In this document: positions 35,602 to 44,153 of the stretch, piece after piece
Numbering within the stretch: the first letter of the stretch is position 1
Layout of the letters: every line of letters starts with the position of its first letter
From: 4572-13 sp964594065
Lineage (GTDB): Bacteria > Planctomycetota > Phycisphaerae > Sedimentisphaerales > Anaerohalosphaeraceae
Assembly: GCA_964594065.1 (NCBI GenBank)
Contig: CAZQKX010000012.1
Coordinates: 1 to 64,000, forward strand
Direction of reading: 5' to 3'
Length of the DNA: 64,000 bases
Made by a program: the position numbers and the translations under genes
Notes under the pieces: generated by a model
Seen by the model: the letters and a program-made list of their open reading frames with translations, nothing else
Told to the model about the DNA's origin: nothing
Databases searched by the model: none

Positions 35602-38368
35602 AAAATTATACATTGTTGACGGGCATGCACATATTTATTCGGCGTATTATGCGCCGATGCGGCCGTTGACCGGCCCATCGGGCGAGCCGACCAAGGCGGC
35701 GTTTGTATTTACGAATACCTTGCTGGGACTGATCGAAAGGCAAAAGCCGGACATGCTGGTGGTGACGATGGATTCCAAGGCTCCCAGTTTCCGCGTCGAG
35801 ATGTATCCGGAGTACAAGGCGCATCGCCCACCCATGCCGGAGGACTTGCCGGCCCAGATCGACCGCATCGAGCAAATCTTAGAGGCGATGAATATCCCGA
35901 TGCTGCGGGTGGACGGCTGGGAGGCCGATGACCTGATTGGCACATTATGCAAACAGGCGACTGAAAAGGGCTTCGATAGTTTCATCTGCTCCAAAGACAA
36001 AGACATGCTGCAATTATTGAATGAGCATGTTTCGGCGTATGATGTCAAAAAGGATGAGACCACTACGCCGGAAAGCCTGCTGGCTGACAAAGGTCTGACG
36101 CCGGAGCAGTTTATCGATGTGCTGGCGCTGCAGGGCGATGCGGCCGACAATATCCCCGGCGTACCGGACGTGGGTCCAAAGACCGCGACCGACTGGATCA
36201 AAAAATACGGCTCAATCGATAATCTTTACGAACATGCCGACGAGATCAAGGGCAAACGCGGAAACAATCTTCGCGAATATAAAGAGCAGGCGTATTTGAG
36301 CAAGGACCTTGTCATTATCAACTGCGCCGCTCCGGTCCAATTGGACGAAAAAACGTTTACTTTTTGCGGTCCGGATAAGGGCAAACTGGCAGGTGTTTAT
36401 AAGGATCTGGGCTTTACGAAATTGCTGTCGTCGCTGGGCGTGCAGGTTGAAACACCCCCTCCCCCCTCCGGGGTACTCCCCCTTGGCAGGGGGAGAGCAT
36501 ACAGTCAGGGTGGTCTGTTTGCCGAGATGGCCGAAACATCATCGGATATTGGCGCCAAGGGCGACTATGAACTGATCGATACGCCCAAAAAGCTGGAAAA
36601 ATTTGTCAAGGATTTCAAAAAGCAGGATCGGTTTGCGTTTGATACCGAAACGACCAGCATCAATGCGATGCGTGCCGACCTGGTGGGTATGAGTTTCTGC
36701 TGGGCCGCAGGCAAGGCGTATTATCTGCCCGTGCGGGTCCCAATGGGCCAAAACCGGCTGGACATTGCCGTTGTACGTGAACTGATCGGCCCCATATTGG
36801 CCGATGCCAGACGTTACAAGATCGCCCAGAACTTAAAGTATGATTATCTTGTGTTGGAAAACGCCGGTATGCCCGTGGCATGCGGCTCCGGCAAGGTGTT
36901 CGATACAATGGTCGCATCGTATTGTCTGCATGCCGACCGGTCCAGTCACGGCATGGACGCGATGAGCAAAGATTACCTCGGCATCGAACCAATTCCGATT
37001 TCATCATTGATTGGCAAGGGCAAAAACCAGCTTACGTTTGATATGGTCGATACCGCCGCGGCCTGTGACTATGCCGCCGAAGATGCTGATATCACATTCC
37101 GGCTGTACGAGTATCTGTCCAGGCGATTGGATGCGATGGGCGAGATCAAGCAGTTGTTCGAGACTGTCGAGATGCCGTTAGTCGAAGTGCTTGCGCGGAT
37201 GGAGGCCCTTGGAGTGTCGCTGGATACACCGTTGCTGCGAAAGATGTCCAACACAATGAGCGAAACGGTTGATAAGTTGACCGATGAGATTTACGTCTTG
37301 GCCGGGCAGCCGTTTAATATTGATTCACCAAAACAGCTCGGAGAAATCCTGTTCGACCGGCTGGGACTGGAAAGCATCAAAAAGAAAAAGACGCAACGCA
37401 GCACCGATGCAAGAGTGTTGGAACAATTAAAGGATGAGCACGAAATTGTTCCGCTTGTACTGGAATATCGACAATTGATGAAGCTGAAAAACACCTATAC
37501 TGACAAGCTCAGTCAGTTAATCAATCCGCGAACCGAGCGCGTGCATGCATCGTTTAACCAGACGGTGACGGCAACGGGGCGTCTATCGTCGTCGGATCCG
37601 AACCTGCAGAATATTCCCGTGCGGACGGAGATGGGCCGGCAAATTCGCTCAGCTTTCATCCCTGCCGAAAAAAGCGGCTGCATTCTCAGTGCCGACTATT
37701 CACAGATCGAGTTGCGACTGCTGGCGCATTTTTCAAAAGACCAGGCTCTGCTGAAAGCCTTTACGGATGATCAGGATATTCACTGCTTTGTAGCGTCACA
37801 GGTCTATGATGTCGAACCCGATGAGGTGACCAGCGAGATGCGCGGCAAGGCCAAGGGGGTCAATTTCGGTATTATTTACGGGCAGGGGCCGTTTGGACTG
37901 GCCCGTTCCATCGGTATCACACAGGCTGAAGCCAGGCAGTTTATCGATGATTACTTTGGCCGTTATCCATCGATTCGCGGATTTATGGATGATGCGATCG
38001 GCAAGGCTAAGAATCTTGGTTATGCCGAAACAATCCTGCATCGCCGCCGTCCGATCAATGGCCTCAACAGCAAGAACCACAATATTCGCTCGCAGGCCGA
38101 ACGATTAACCATCAATACCGTCATTCAGGGTTCTGCGGCTGACCTAATCAAAGTTGCAATGGTCAATATTCAAAAACGCATTGCTGCCGACGATCTACCC
38201 ATCAAAATGATCCTGCAGATCCATGATGAACTGGTCTTCGAATTACTGAAAGACGAAGCCGAGAAATACGCCCAATGGATCACTGAAGAAATGACCGGTG
38301 CGATCAAACTCGATGCGCCGCTGAAAGTCGATGTTTCTATCGGACCCAACTGGCTGACGGATAAATAG
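35594..38368 (+). CDS. polA: DNA polymerase I
   Basis: A 924-residue enzyme with all three domains. Residues 1 to about 285 are the 5'-3' exonuclease (VDGHAHIYSAYYAP, SKDKDMLQLL, GDAADNIPGVPDVGPKTA). Residues about 320-515 are a 3'-5' exonuclease-type domain that keeps FAFDTETTSI (catalytic Asp and Glu) and NLKYDYLVLENAG, so proofreading is probably active. Residues 540-924 are the family A polymerase: TGRLSSSDPNLQNIP, SADYSQIELRLLAH (motif A), KAKGVNFGIIYGQGPFG (motif B) and LQIHDELVFEL (motif C). Between the first two domains lies a proline/glycine-rich insert encoded by a GC-rich palindrome (residues about 290-312). AAGGA precedes the ATG inside the upstream gene. Confidence 0.97.
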   Translation: MAKKLYIVDGHAHIYSAYYAPMRPLTGPSGEPTKAAFVFTNTLLGLIERQKPDMLVVTMDSKAPSFRVEMYPEYKAHRPPMPEDLPAQIDRIEQILEAMNIPMLRVDGWEADDLIGTLCKQATEKGFDSFICSKDKDMLQLLNEHVSAYDVKKDETTTPESLLADKGLTPEQFIDVLALQGDAADNIPGVPDVGPKTATDWIKKYGSIDNLYEHADEIKGKRGNNLREYKEQAYLSKDLVIINCAAPVQLDEKTFTFCGPDKGKLAGVYKDLGFTKLLSSLGVQVETPPPPSGVLPLGRGRAYSQGGLFAEMAETSSDIGAKGDYELIDTPKKLEKFVKDFKKQDRFAFDTETTSINAMRADLVGMSFCWAAGKAYYLPVRVPMGQNRLDIAVVRELIGPILADARRYKIAQNLKYDYLVLENAGMPVACGSGKVFDTMVASYCLHADRSSHGMDAMSKDYLGIEPIPISSLIGKGKNQLTFDMVDTAAACDYAAEDADITFRLYEYLSRRLDAMGEIKQLFETVEMPLVEVLARMEALGVSLDTPLLRKMSNTMSETVDKLTDEIYVLAGQPFNIDSPKQLGEILFDRLGLESIKKKKTQRSTDARVLEQLKDEHEIVPLVLEYRQLMKLKNTYTDKLSQLINPRTERVHASFNQTVTATGRLSSSDPNLQNIPVRTEMGRQIRSAFIPAEKSGCILSADYSQIELRLLAHFSKDQALLKAFTDDQDIHCFVASQVYDVEPDEVTSEMRGKAKGVNFGIIYGQGPFGLARSIGITQAEARQFIDDYFGRYPSIRGFMDDAIGKAKNLGYAETILHRRRPINGLNSKNHNIRSQAERLTINTVIQGSAADLIKVAMVNIQKRIAADDLPIKMILQIHDELVFELLKDEAEKYAQWITEEMTGAIKLDAPLKVDVSIGPNWLTDK
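36464..36495. repeat. small GC-rich palindromic element within polA
   Basis: CTCCCCCT-TGGC-AGGGGGAG (36476-36495) is a perfect 8-bp palindrome, preceded by a second C-rich/G-rich pair (36464-36473). It is in frame in polA and encodes TPPPPSGVLPLGRGRAYSQ between two domains. The base composition is unlike the rest of the gene and looks like an intergenic palindromic repeat carried into a coding region. Confidence 0.5.
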
Positions 38369-38440
38369 ATTTTCTTTTTTGCTTTATTGTGCCGGCTTAC
38401 ATGACGATACATCTAAAGTACCCACACTTTGGAGAGTATT

Positions 38441-38650
38441 ATGCGAACGTCATTTGATGAGCCGGTTGTTTTTGCTTTGCTGACGCTGGGACCGCTGGCA
38501 CTGCCCATGATCTGGACAAATACCCGGTACAGTCTGACTGCCAAGATGATCATCACCATTTCGATACTCAGCGTGACGATAGGGCTATGCTATGGGATGG
38601 TAGGGATGTATCAGTATATCATCAATCAGGTCCAATCATTGGGAATTTAA
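38441..38650 (+). CDS. small membrane protein
   Basis: A 69-residue protein with two predicted membrane helices (about residues 9-25 and 35-60). The ATG at 38441 directly follows GGAGAGTATT; a TTG four codons upstream is also open but overlaps that ribosome site. The second half (MIITISILSVTIGLCYGMVG) is strongly hydrophobic. No family recognised. It may be an independent gene after polA; its stop lies in an AT-rich inverted repeat (GGGAATTTAA / TTAAATTTCCC) followed by T, which may act as a weak terminator. Confidence 0.6.
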   Translation: MRTSFDEPVVFALLTLGPLALPMIWTNTRYSLTAKMIITISILSVTIGLCYGMVGMYQYIINQVQSLGI

Positions 38651-38760
38651 TTTTTAAATTTCCCCCATTTTTTTGTAACATTTTCTTCCGAATTACGTCA
38701 TATTCTACAGAGTGAGTGTCTAATTTCATCAGTGATTAATTTTATTGGAAGGAAAGGAAC

Positions 38761-39117
38761 ATGAAAAAGGCAGTTTGGGTAGTGATTTTACTGATTGTGG
38801 CCGTTGGAGCAAGCGGATGTTTCGTTTCGGTCAAAGGGGATGGATGCCCTCACAAAAAAAATATTCATCATCCGGAAATTGACTCGGCAATTGCTGAAAT
38901 TGATGCAGTAAAGATGCTTGGTTCTGATTCGGCCCGTCAAAATGTCCTGGAGGCGATTGCTGCTCGCCCCGGCCTTTCACCGGAGGCCCGGCTGCATTTG
39001 GTTGATTCCGTGAAAATGCTAGGCAGTGAATCCAGTAGAGAAGGAGTGTTGATGACATTGGCAGACAATCCGCCGGTTCATCCTGCCCCAAAACCATGCG
39101 GCAAAAAAGCGGATTAA
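38761..39117 (+). CDS. small lipoprotein with a duplicated helical motif
   Basis: A 118-residue exported protein. A signal peptide with the lipobox GASGC (Cys20) marks it as a lipoprotein. The mature part holds two copies of a motif: VKMLGSDSARQNVLEAIA and, 36 residues later, VKMLGSESSREGVLMTLA, each followed by a proline segment. It looks like two short helical hairpins made by duplication. The tail is proline/lysine-rich. GGAAGGAAAGGAAC precedes the ATG. I recognise no family; it could be a small envelope or scaffold protein. Confidence 0.75.
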   Translation: MKKAVWVVILLIVAVGASGCFVSVKGDGCPHKKNIHHPEIDSAIAEIDAVKMLGSDSARQNVLEAIAARPGLSPEARLHLVDSVKMLGSESSREGVLMTLADNPPVHPAPKPCGKKAD

Positions 39118-39136
39118 ACCTACCGAACTATTTTAT

Positions 39137-40803
39137 TTACATCGTTTTGTATCGTGGTCCGCCATCCGGTTCCGGAACGGTCCAGCGAATATTATCAAAC
39201 GGACACTTGCGTTGACAGGTCTTGCAATGCAGGCAGTTTGAAGGGTTTGCCGGTTTTGGCTGGTCATGAATGCATTCATAGACACCCGCCGGACAGAACG
39301 TCACACATGGCGCGTTGAATTTGTCCAGGCATGTTTCTTTACAAATTTTTTCATCGCCGATAAGCAAGTGGCAGGGCTGTTCTTCACGGTGCTCGGTAGC
39401 CGCAACCGCTGTGAAAGTGTCCTTGTCAAATTTAACAGACGGCTTCAACTTGTACTTGGCCGTTGTCATTATTTCATAGTCCGGTTCGGTCTTAAACTTC
39501 GGCAGAAATCGTCCCAATACCGACAGCGGCATACCGATTAAATTGCCGAACTTGGCAACAGTTTGCCGGAAATTTTTGGCCGATTCCATGTCTTCCATGA
39601 CTCCGGCCTGTTCAAGATGCCGTGTGTAAATGCGGGCCAGACCCTTGGGCATGTCCAGGCGGCCGCTGATAGTCGTTGCTGCCGCGATACCGGATTCGAT
39701 GGCATTGTGCAGACCTTTGATCTTGCACATGTTGACAAGACCGGCACTGTCGCCGAGCAACAGCACATTGCTGCGGCCGACCGTTCCCGTATCCGGACAG
39801 CGGGGGATCGCATAAAAGCCGCCTTCCGGAATCATTTTGGCGCCTGCTTCAGTCACGGTACCGTCTTTGATGAACCGTTGGACGAAGGCATGTTCCTTGA
39901 ATCGTGTCAAGGCATCCTGCGGATTGAAATCATGGAATGGATAATCCAGGCCGACGATCATACCGACAGCGATATGGTTGTCTCCCATTGGATACATGAT
40001 GCCGCCGCCGAACATCCCCGGGCCAATGACCGGCGTCCAGATCGGATGCCCCATTGCATGGACAACCCGGCCCTCGGTAAACTTTTGGTATTGCTCATCG
40101 CTGACTTTGATCAACTCTTTGACGCCGATCGAATAAAGCGGTTCGGTCTGACGTTTAAGGCCGGCTTTTTCAATAAACTTTTCGGCCAGCAGGCCGTCAC
40201 AGCCTTCGGCGAGAAGGATTGTTTTTGCTTCAATAATCTCCCCGGCCAGATAGTTTTGTTCCTTATTGCTTTCCTTATCAACTCCCTGGTCAATGAGTTT
40301 GACACCGGTGGCGATATGTGTATCGGCATCCCAGATAATATCTTCTGCGGCAAAACCATGTAATACTTCCACCCCCAGTGAGACAGCAACTTTGCATAGC
40401 CANNNNNNNNNNGTTTGCTGATCGAGCAGATGTAGTCGCCGCCATGTGCCAGTTGGCCGAATCCGAGTCCGAACTTCTTAGCGAGTTGAATCGCAAAATG
40501 AATATTAAAGGAGAATTTCTTCCCCAGGAAAAATAATACATCATCTTTATTGATGGTAGAAAGCAACACGTTTTTGGCATCGTCAGATTCTTTCCAGTCC
40601 GGATCGATGGGATCCATCAGGTGCGCAATGGCTTCTGGTTCCAAGACCGCACCGGAGAGGTTATGGTTGCCGGGATCGGCTGCTTTGTCGATCACGACGA
40701 TGTCCAGTTCCGGATTTTGTTTTTTTAATGTGATCGCCGCAGATAATCCCGCTGGGCCTGCACCCACGATCAAGACCGATACACTGTTGTAATTGTTTGT
40801 CAT
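39137..40803 (-). CDS. electron transfer flavoprotein-ubiquinone oxidoreductase (interrupted by an assembly gap)
   Basis: A FixC/ETF-QO type flavoprotein that passes electrons from ETF to quinone at the membrane. The N-terminal part has LIVGAGPAGLSAAITLKK (FAD) and NHNLSGAVLEPEAI; it ends in ICSISK at the ten-N gap. The rest restarts at WLCKVAVSLGVEVL and continues through GMFGGGIMYPMGDNH, LLLGDSAGLVN and a C-terminal [4Fe-4S] region (CVTFCPAGVYE, NCLHCKTCQRKCPFDN, then IRWTVPEPDGG). The two halves are in different frames only because the N-run is a placeholder: the frames match if the true gap is 2 mod 3 in length (8 bases fits best). It is therefore one intact gene, not a pseudogene. It follows etfBA by 36 bp. 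Confidence 0.9.
40403..40412. other. assembly gap (ten N)
   Basis: Ten consecutive N inside the ETF-QO gene. The reading frame on each side requires a true length of 2 mod 3, so ten is not the real size. Confidence 0.99.
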
Positions 40804-40839
40804 ATTTCTTCGCCCTGTAAAAGATACAGCTTGCGTTGT

Positions 40840-42930
40840 TTATTTTCCATTCAGTGCCGAAACCAATTCGGGCACAACGTGTTCTGCGCTGCCGACAATA
40901 TAATAATCACATTGTTTGAAGATCGGTGCGTGCGGGTCGGTGTTGATGGCAACGATGGTTTCAGTGTTAGCCACGCCGATCATATGCTGGATTGCGCCGG
41001 AAATACCGATGGCAATATAGAGTTTTGGACCCACGGCAGTTCCCGTTTGACCGACTTGGTGAATACGCTCGGCAAATCCCTGTTCAACCGCGGTGCGTGT
41101 GGCTCCGCTTTCGACAGAGACGTTGAGTTTTTCGCGGATCGTACCGCAGAGATCATTCAATAGCCTGTGATAGCTGTCATAGTTCTGCATGCCTTTACCA
41201 CCACTGACAATGACATCACTGTCGAAGTTGACTTGGCCCTGGCCTTTTTCGGTCTGGATAATTTGCAGACTCAGGTCGCTTTTGGTCAATGGTACTGCAT
41301 GTTCGACGATCTGGCCGGTTCGGTTCGGGTCAGCATCCAGCCGTTTCATCACACCGGGCCGGGCTGTTGCCATCTGGCATGTCGAATCCTTAGTGCAAAT
41401 CGTTGCCATTACATTTCCGCCGAGAGCGGGGCGGGTCTGCATGAGGACGGCAATCTGTCCTTTCCGGCTGCTGTCACGAATATCCAGACCCGTGCAGTCT
41501 GCGGTTAAACCGCACCCGACACGGTAGGACACCATCGGAGCCAGTACGCGTCCCTGCGGAGTGGCGCCATACAGGAAAATTTGTGGCTGGTATTTATTGA
41601 ACACATCGGAAACAGCTTTACGATAGGTATGCGGATCGAACTCTTTCAGCAGGGGATCTTCGATAACATAAACAATGTCGGCTCCGGCAGCAATAAGTTC
41701 ATCGGCCATTGGCTTGACATGATCGCCCAACAGCACCACGCCGACATGGACCTCCAGGGAATCCGCCAGATCGCGTCCCTTACCGATCAACTCGAACGTT
41801 GCGGCATTGATCTGGCCTTCACTGTACTCGGCCATGACCCAGACATCGCCGGAGTATTCAGGCTTGGTCTTCTTTAAACCTTCGAGCATGTCATCCAGTG
41901 CTTTTTTATGGAAAGAAATATCATCATGAGCCAGGATTGTTTCTTTTGTCTGTTCGTCAACGGTCCCGACATCCGTGATGTTCAGCTCTTTAAGCCGATC
42001 AACAAGAGCGGTGTAGTCTGCATTTTCCTTTTCAGTTCCTTCGTAGCGTCGTTCAAACGCATCGGAGCGCTTGGAAGGCAGCACATAGCCGGCAGATTGT
42101 TCGGCTGTCTGTGAAGCTTCTTTGTCTTTGGCGAGATTGTCAATAATGATCTCGGCCAGTTGGCCGGCGGAGTCAACCGGTTGACATTTACGTTCGGTTT
42201 TGCCGGGCGGGAAGACACGAATAACGCGGGTCTTGGAACCGGCGACACCGACGGCAGTTGCTTTAACGTCATCGGCTCCCCATTGGATCAGCTCCATTTG
42301 ATTGGCTTTTCGGGTATGTTCAAATGACGCAAACAGTGTATGTTCATATTTGGCAACTGTGACAACAGCCGGGGTTTTCAGGGGGCGGACGGTCTGGCTT
42401 CCGCCGGAGATGATTCGCGTAAATGTAAATTGCCCGTTCTCACATGTGACATCGGTTGCATAGGGGATACAGGGGATGTCCAGTTCCTCGGCCATTTGTG
42501 CGGGAACCTGTGCCGTGTCGCCGTCTACTGATTGCATTCCGGCGACGATGTAATAGTCCGTGCTGCCGTTCAGCAGTTCAGTGCGAATTCTCCCAACCGC
42601 ATGAGCCAGTGGATTGGCGGTGGCCCATGTGTCAGCTCCGCCCAGTGCCCGGTCGGTCAGTAGAACCGCGGCATCGGCACAGCGGCTCAGGCTGTACCGC
42701 AGGACATTGGCGGCCATCGGCGGTCCCATCGTCAGGGCGATGACTTTTCCATCGGTGTCGCCCGAGATGGTTTTCATACGGTAAGCAAAGGCGATCGCCT
42801 GCGCATCCAGTTCATTGATGACACTGGGAAGACGCGTACGGATCAGATTGCCGGTTTTCGGGTCAAACGCGTTATCTGTGATCTGCGATACGTCAGGTAC
42901 CTGTTTGACCAACACGATATAATCACTCAT
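40840..42930 (-). CDS. electron transfer flavoprotein, fused beta and alpha subunits
   Basis: A 696-residue fusion. Residues 1 to about 270 are EtfB: YIVLVKQVPDVSQITDNAFD, INELDAQAIAFAYRMK, MQSVDGDTAQVPAQMAEEL, GGSQTVRPLKTPAVVTV. A linker follows, then EtfA from about 355 (VWVMAEYSEGQINAATFELI) with LYGATPQGRVLAPMVSYRVG and the FAD-binding C-terminus (VSGGKGMQNYDSYHRLL, QVGQTGTAVGPKLYIAIG, GISGAIQHMIGVANTETI, INTDPHAPIFKQCDY). In most bacteria the two are separate genes. It accepts electrons from acyl-CoA or similar dehydrogenases and hands them to the ETF-QO encoded next. GGAG precedes the ATG. No dehydrogenase is encoded here. Confidence 0.92.
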   Translation of the reverse strand: MSDYIVLVKQVPDVSQITDNAFDPKTGNLIRTRLPSVINELDAQAIAFAYRMKTISGDTDGKVIALTMGPPMAANVLRYSLSRCADAAVLLTDRALGGADTWATANPLAHAVGRIRTELLNGSTDYYIVAGMQSVDGDTAQVPAQMAEELDIPCIPYATDVTCENGQFTFTRIISGGSQTVRPLKTPAVVTVAKYEHTLFASFEHTRKANQMELIQWGADDVKATAVGVAGSKTRVIRVFPPGKTERKCQPVDSAGQLAEIIIDNLAKDKEASQTAEQSAGYVLPSKRSDAFERRYEGTEKENADYTALVDRLKELNITDVGTVDEQTKETILAHDDISFHKKALDDMLEGLKKTKPEYSGDVWVMAEYSEGQINAATFELIGKGRDLADSLEVHVGVVLLGDHVKPMADELIAAGADIVYVIEDPLLKEFDPHTYRKAVSDVFNKYQPQIFLYGATPQGRVLAPMVSYRVGCGLTADCTGLDIRDSSRKGQIAVLMQTRPALGGNVMATICTKDSTCQMATARPGVMKRLDADPNRTGQIVEHAVPLTKSDLSLQIIQTEKGQGQVNFDSDVIVSGGKGMQNYDSYHRLLNDLCGTIREKLNVSVESGATRTAVEQGFAERIHQVGQTGTAVGPKLYIAIGISGAIQHMIGVANTETIVAINTDPHAPIFKQCDYYIVGSAEHVVPELVSALNGK

Positions 42931-43210
42931 GGATACTCCGGTAGAAATACGAAATTCTTATCTCAATTCGCTGTTCAATCGAACGAGGGATGAGTGTAAT
43001 CTGTAGGAGGGTTTGCATCAATAATTCATTTGAAAAAAGAAAAAAAACTAACAAAAAAGTAGTATAAAATGGTTATTTTGTACAATTTTTTTGGCTAATC
43101 TTGCTGAAAACGATGAAAGAGCTTGATTTTACGGATAATGGCTACTAAAAGGGAACTCGAAAATAACATATTAACCCTTAGATATAAGAATGATTACAGT
43201 GAGGTGAAAA

Positions 43211-43837
43211 ATGGCAGATATGAAGGCATTGAGTGATGCGATCATCAAAGGAGACCAGAAAACAGCAGTGGATATCACGAAAGCGGCACTGGATGAAGGA
43301 ATGGGACCGGGTGCGGTTCTCGCAGATGGCCTGATCGCGGGAATGAATGTTATCGGTGTTCGGTTTAAGGCCAACGAGGTCTATATTCCCGAAGTGCTGA
43401 TCGCGGCGCGTGCGATGAAGATGGCGATGGAAATTCTCGAGCCAAAGTTGGCCGAGGCCGGTGTTAAGCCGCTGGGTAAGGCGATGATTGGAACGGTTCA
43501 GGGTGACCTGCACGATATCGGCAAAAATTTGGTGGTTATGATGCTCAAGGGTGCAGGCTTTGAGGTGGTTGATATCGGTGTCGATGTGGCCCCGGATGTC
43601 TTTGTGGAAAAAGTCAAGGAAAGCCAGGCACAGGTCATTGGGCTCAGCGCTTTGCTGACGACGACAATGCCGGCAATGGAAAAAACCATTCAGGCGATCA
43701 AAGATGCAGATCTGGGTGTTAAAACGATGATCGGTGGTGCTCCGGTAACTCAGGCGTATGCCGATAAGATTGGCGCCGATGGTTATGCGGCTGATGCGGC
43801 AACGGCGGTTGATGTGGCTAAAACTCTGCTCAATTAA
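43211..43837 (+). CDS. corrinoid (cobalamin-binding) protein of methyltransferase systems
   Basis: A 208-residue protein of the MtbC/MtaC/MttC type. Residues 1-85 are the helical cap (MADMKALSDAIIKGDQKTAV, GMNVIGVRFKANEVYIPEVL); residues 90-208 are the B12-binding Rossmann domain with GDLHDIGKNLV (D-x-H-x-x-G, the cobalt-ligand His), then GLSALLTTTM and IGGAPVTQAYADKIGADGY. Such proteins carry the methyl group between a substrate methyltransferase and an acceptor methyltransferase. Neither partner is adjacent; a UroD-family methyltransferase-like gene lies 18 kb away. GAGGTG precedes the ATG. The 280-bp spacer upstream is AT-rich with no clear gene. Confidence 0.93.
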   Translation: MADMKALSDAIIKGDQKTAVDITKAALDEGMGPGAVLADGLIAGMNVIGVRFKANEVYIPEVLIAARAMKMAMEILEPKLAEAGVKPLGKAMIGTVQGDLHDIGKNLVVMMLKGAGFEVVDIGVDVAPDVFVEKVKESQAQVIGLSALLTTTMPAMEKTIQAIKDADLGVKTMIGGAPVTQAYADKIGADGYAADAATAVDVAKTLLN

Positions 43838-43860
43838 AAGTCACAAGTACACAGAAATAC

Positions 43861-43897
43861 AAAGCGGCGTGTGTCGAAAAACACATGCCGCTTTTTT
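43861..43897 (+). terminator. Rho-independent terminator after the corrinoid gene
   Basis: A 14-bp stem with one G-T pair (AAAGCGGCGTGTGT / ACACATGCCGCTTT) with a CGAAAA loop and a run of six T. Confidence 0.92.
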
Positions 43898-43911
43898 ATG
43901 CGCAAAAAAAT

Positions 43912-43974
43912 CCGCCTGTGGCTGAAGGAGGAAAGGAAGTTTGTGGACTTCCCAGGGCTACTGACCACAGGCGG
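43912..43974 (+). ncRNA. candidate structured RNA or miniature inverted-repeat element
   Basis: A perfect 10-bp closing helix (CCGCCTGTGG / CCACAGGCGG) encloses an inner 6-bp hairpin (GGAAGT-TTGTGG-ACTTCC) with purine-rich internal loops on both sides. It lies between the terminator of the corrinoid gene and the sigma-factor gene in a 316-bp spacer (43838-44153). The GGAGGAAAGG text recalls part of RNase P RNA, but the rest of that RNA is absent. It is not a family I recognise. The strand is a guess. The remaining spacer has no supportable gene. Confidence 0.3.
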
Positions 43975-44116
43975 CAGAAGGAGCGACATTCATATACCAA
44001 ATAATAAACGTCTCTGTCAAACGATTTATTTCAGTGTTTTAAAAAAACATGGCATTGATGAGAGAAAATCGGATGGATTTTATTTCTTTTATTTGAAGAA
44101 GCCGGGGCGAAAATTC

Positions 44117-44145
44117 TTGAATTCATCGACTGGGTTGATGATAAT
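44117..44145 (+). promoter_or_regulatory. promoter just ahead of the multi-HTH sigma gene (possibly leaderless mRNA)
   Basis: TTGAAT (44117-44122), 17 bases and GATAAT (44140-44145) form a good sigma-70 promoter. The expected start site (about 44152-44153) falls right at the ATG at 44154, which has no ribosome site before it. A leaderless transcript is therefore likely. Confidence 0.5.
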
Positions 44146-44153
44146 CTAATATT

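Noticed and set aside
39137..40803. frameshifted pseudogene of ETF-QO
   Set aside because: The frame change falls exactly in the N gap; both halves keep all conserved residues.
43091..43104. sigma-54 type promoter before the corrinoid gene (TTGGC ... TTGC)
   Set aside because: The GG to GC spacing is 8 instead of the required 10.
43912..43974. RNase P RNA (GAGGAAAG-like text)
   Set aside because: Only one short match; the rest of the RNA, including the long conserved P4 strands, is missing.
43871..44149. 92-residue open frame before the sigma gene
   Set aside because: It starts inside a terminator and runs through the inverted-repeat element; no ribosome site and no recognisable protein features.
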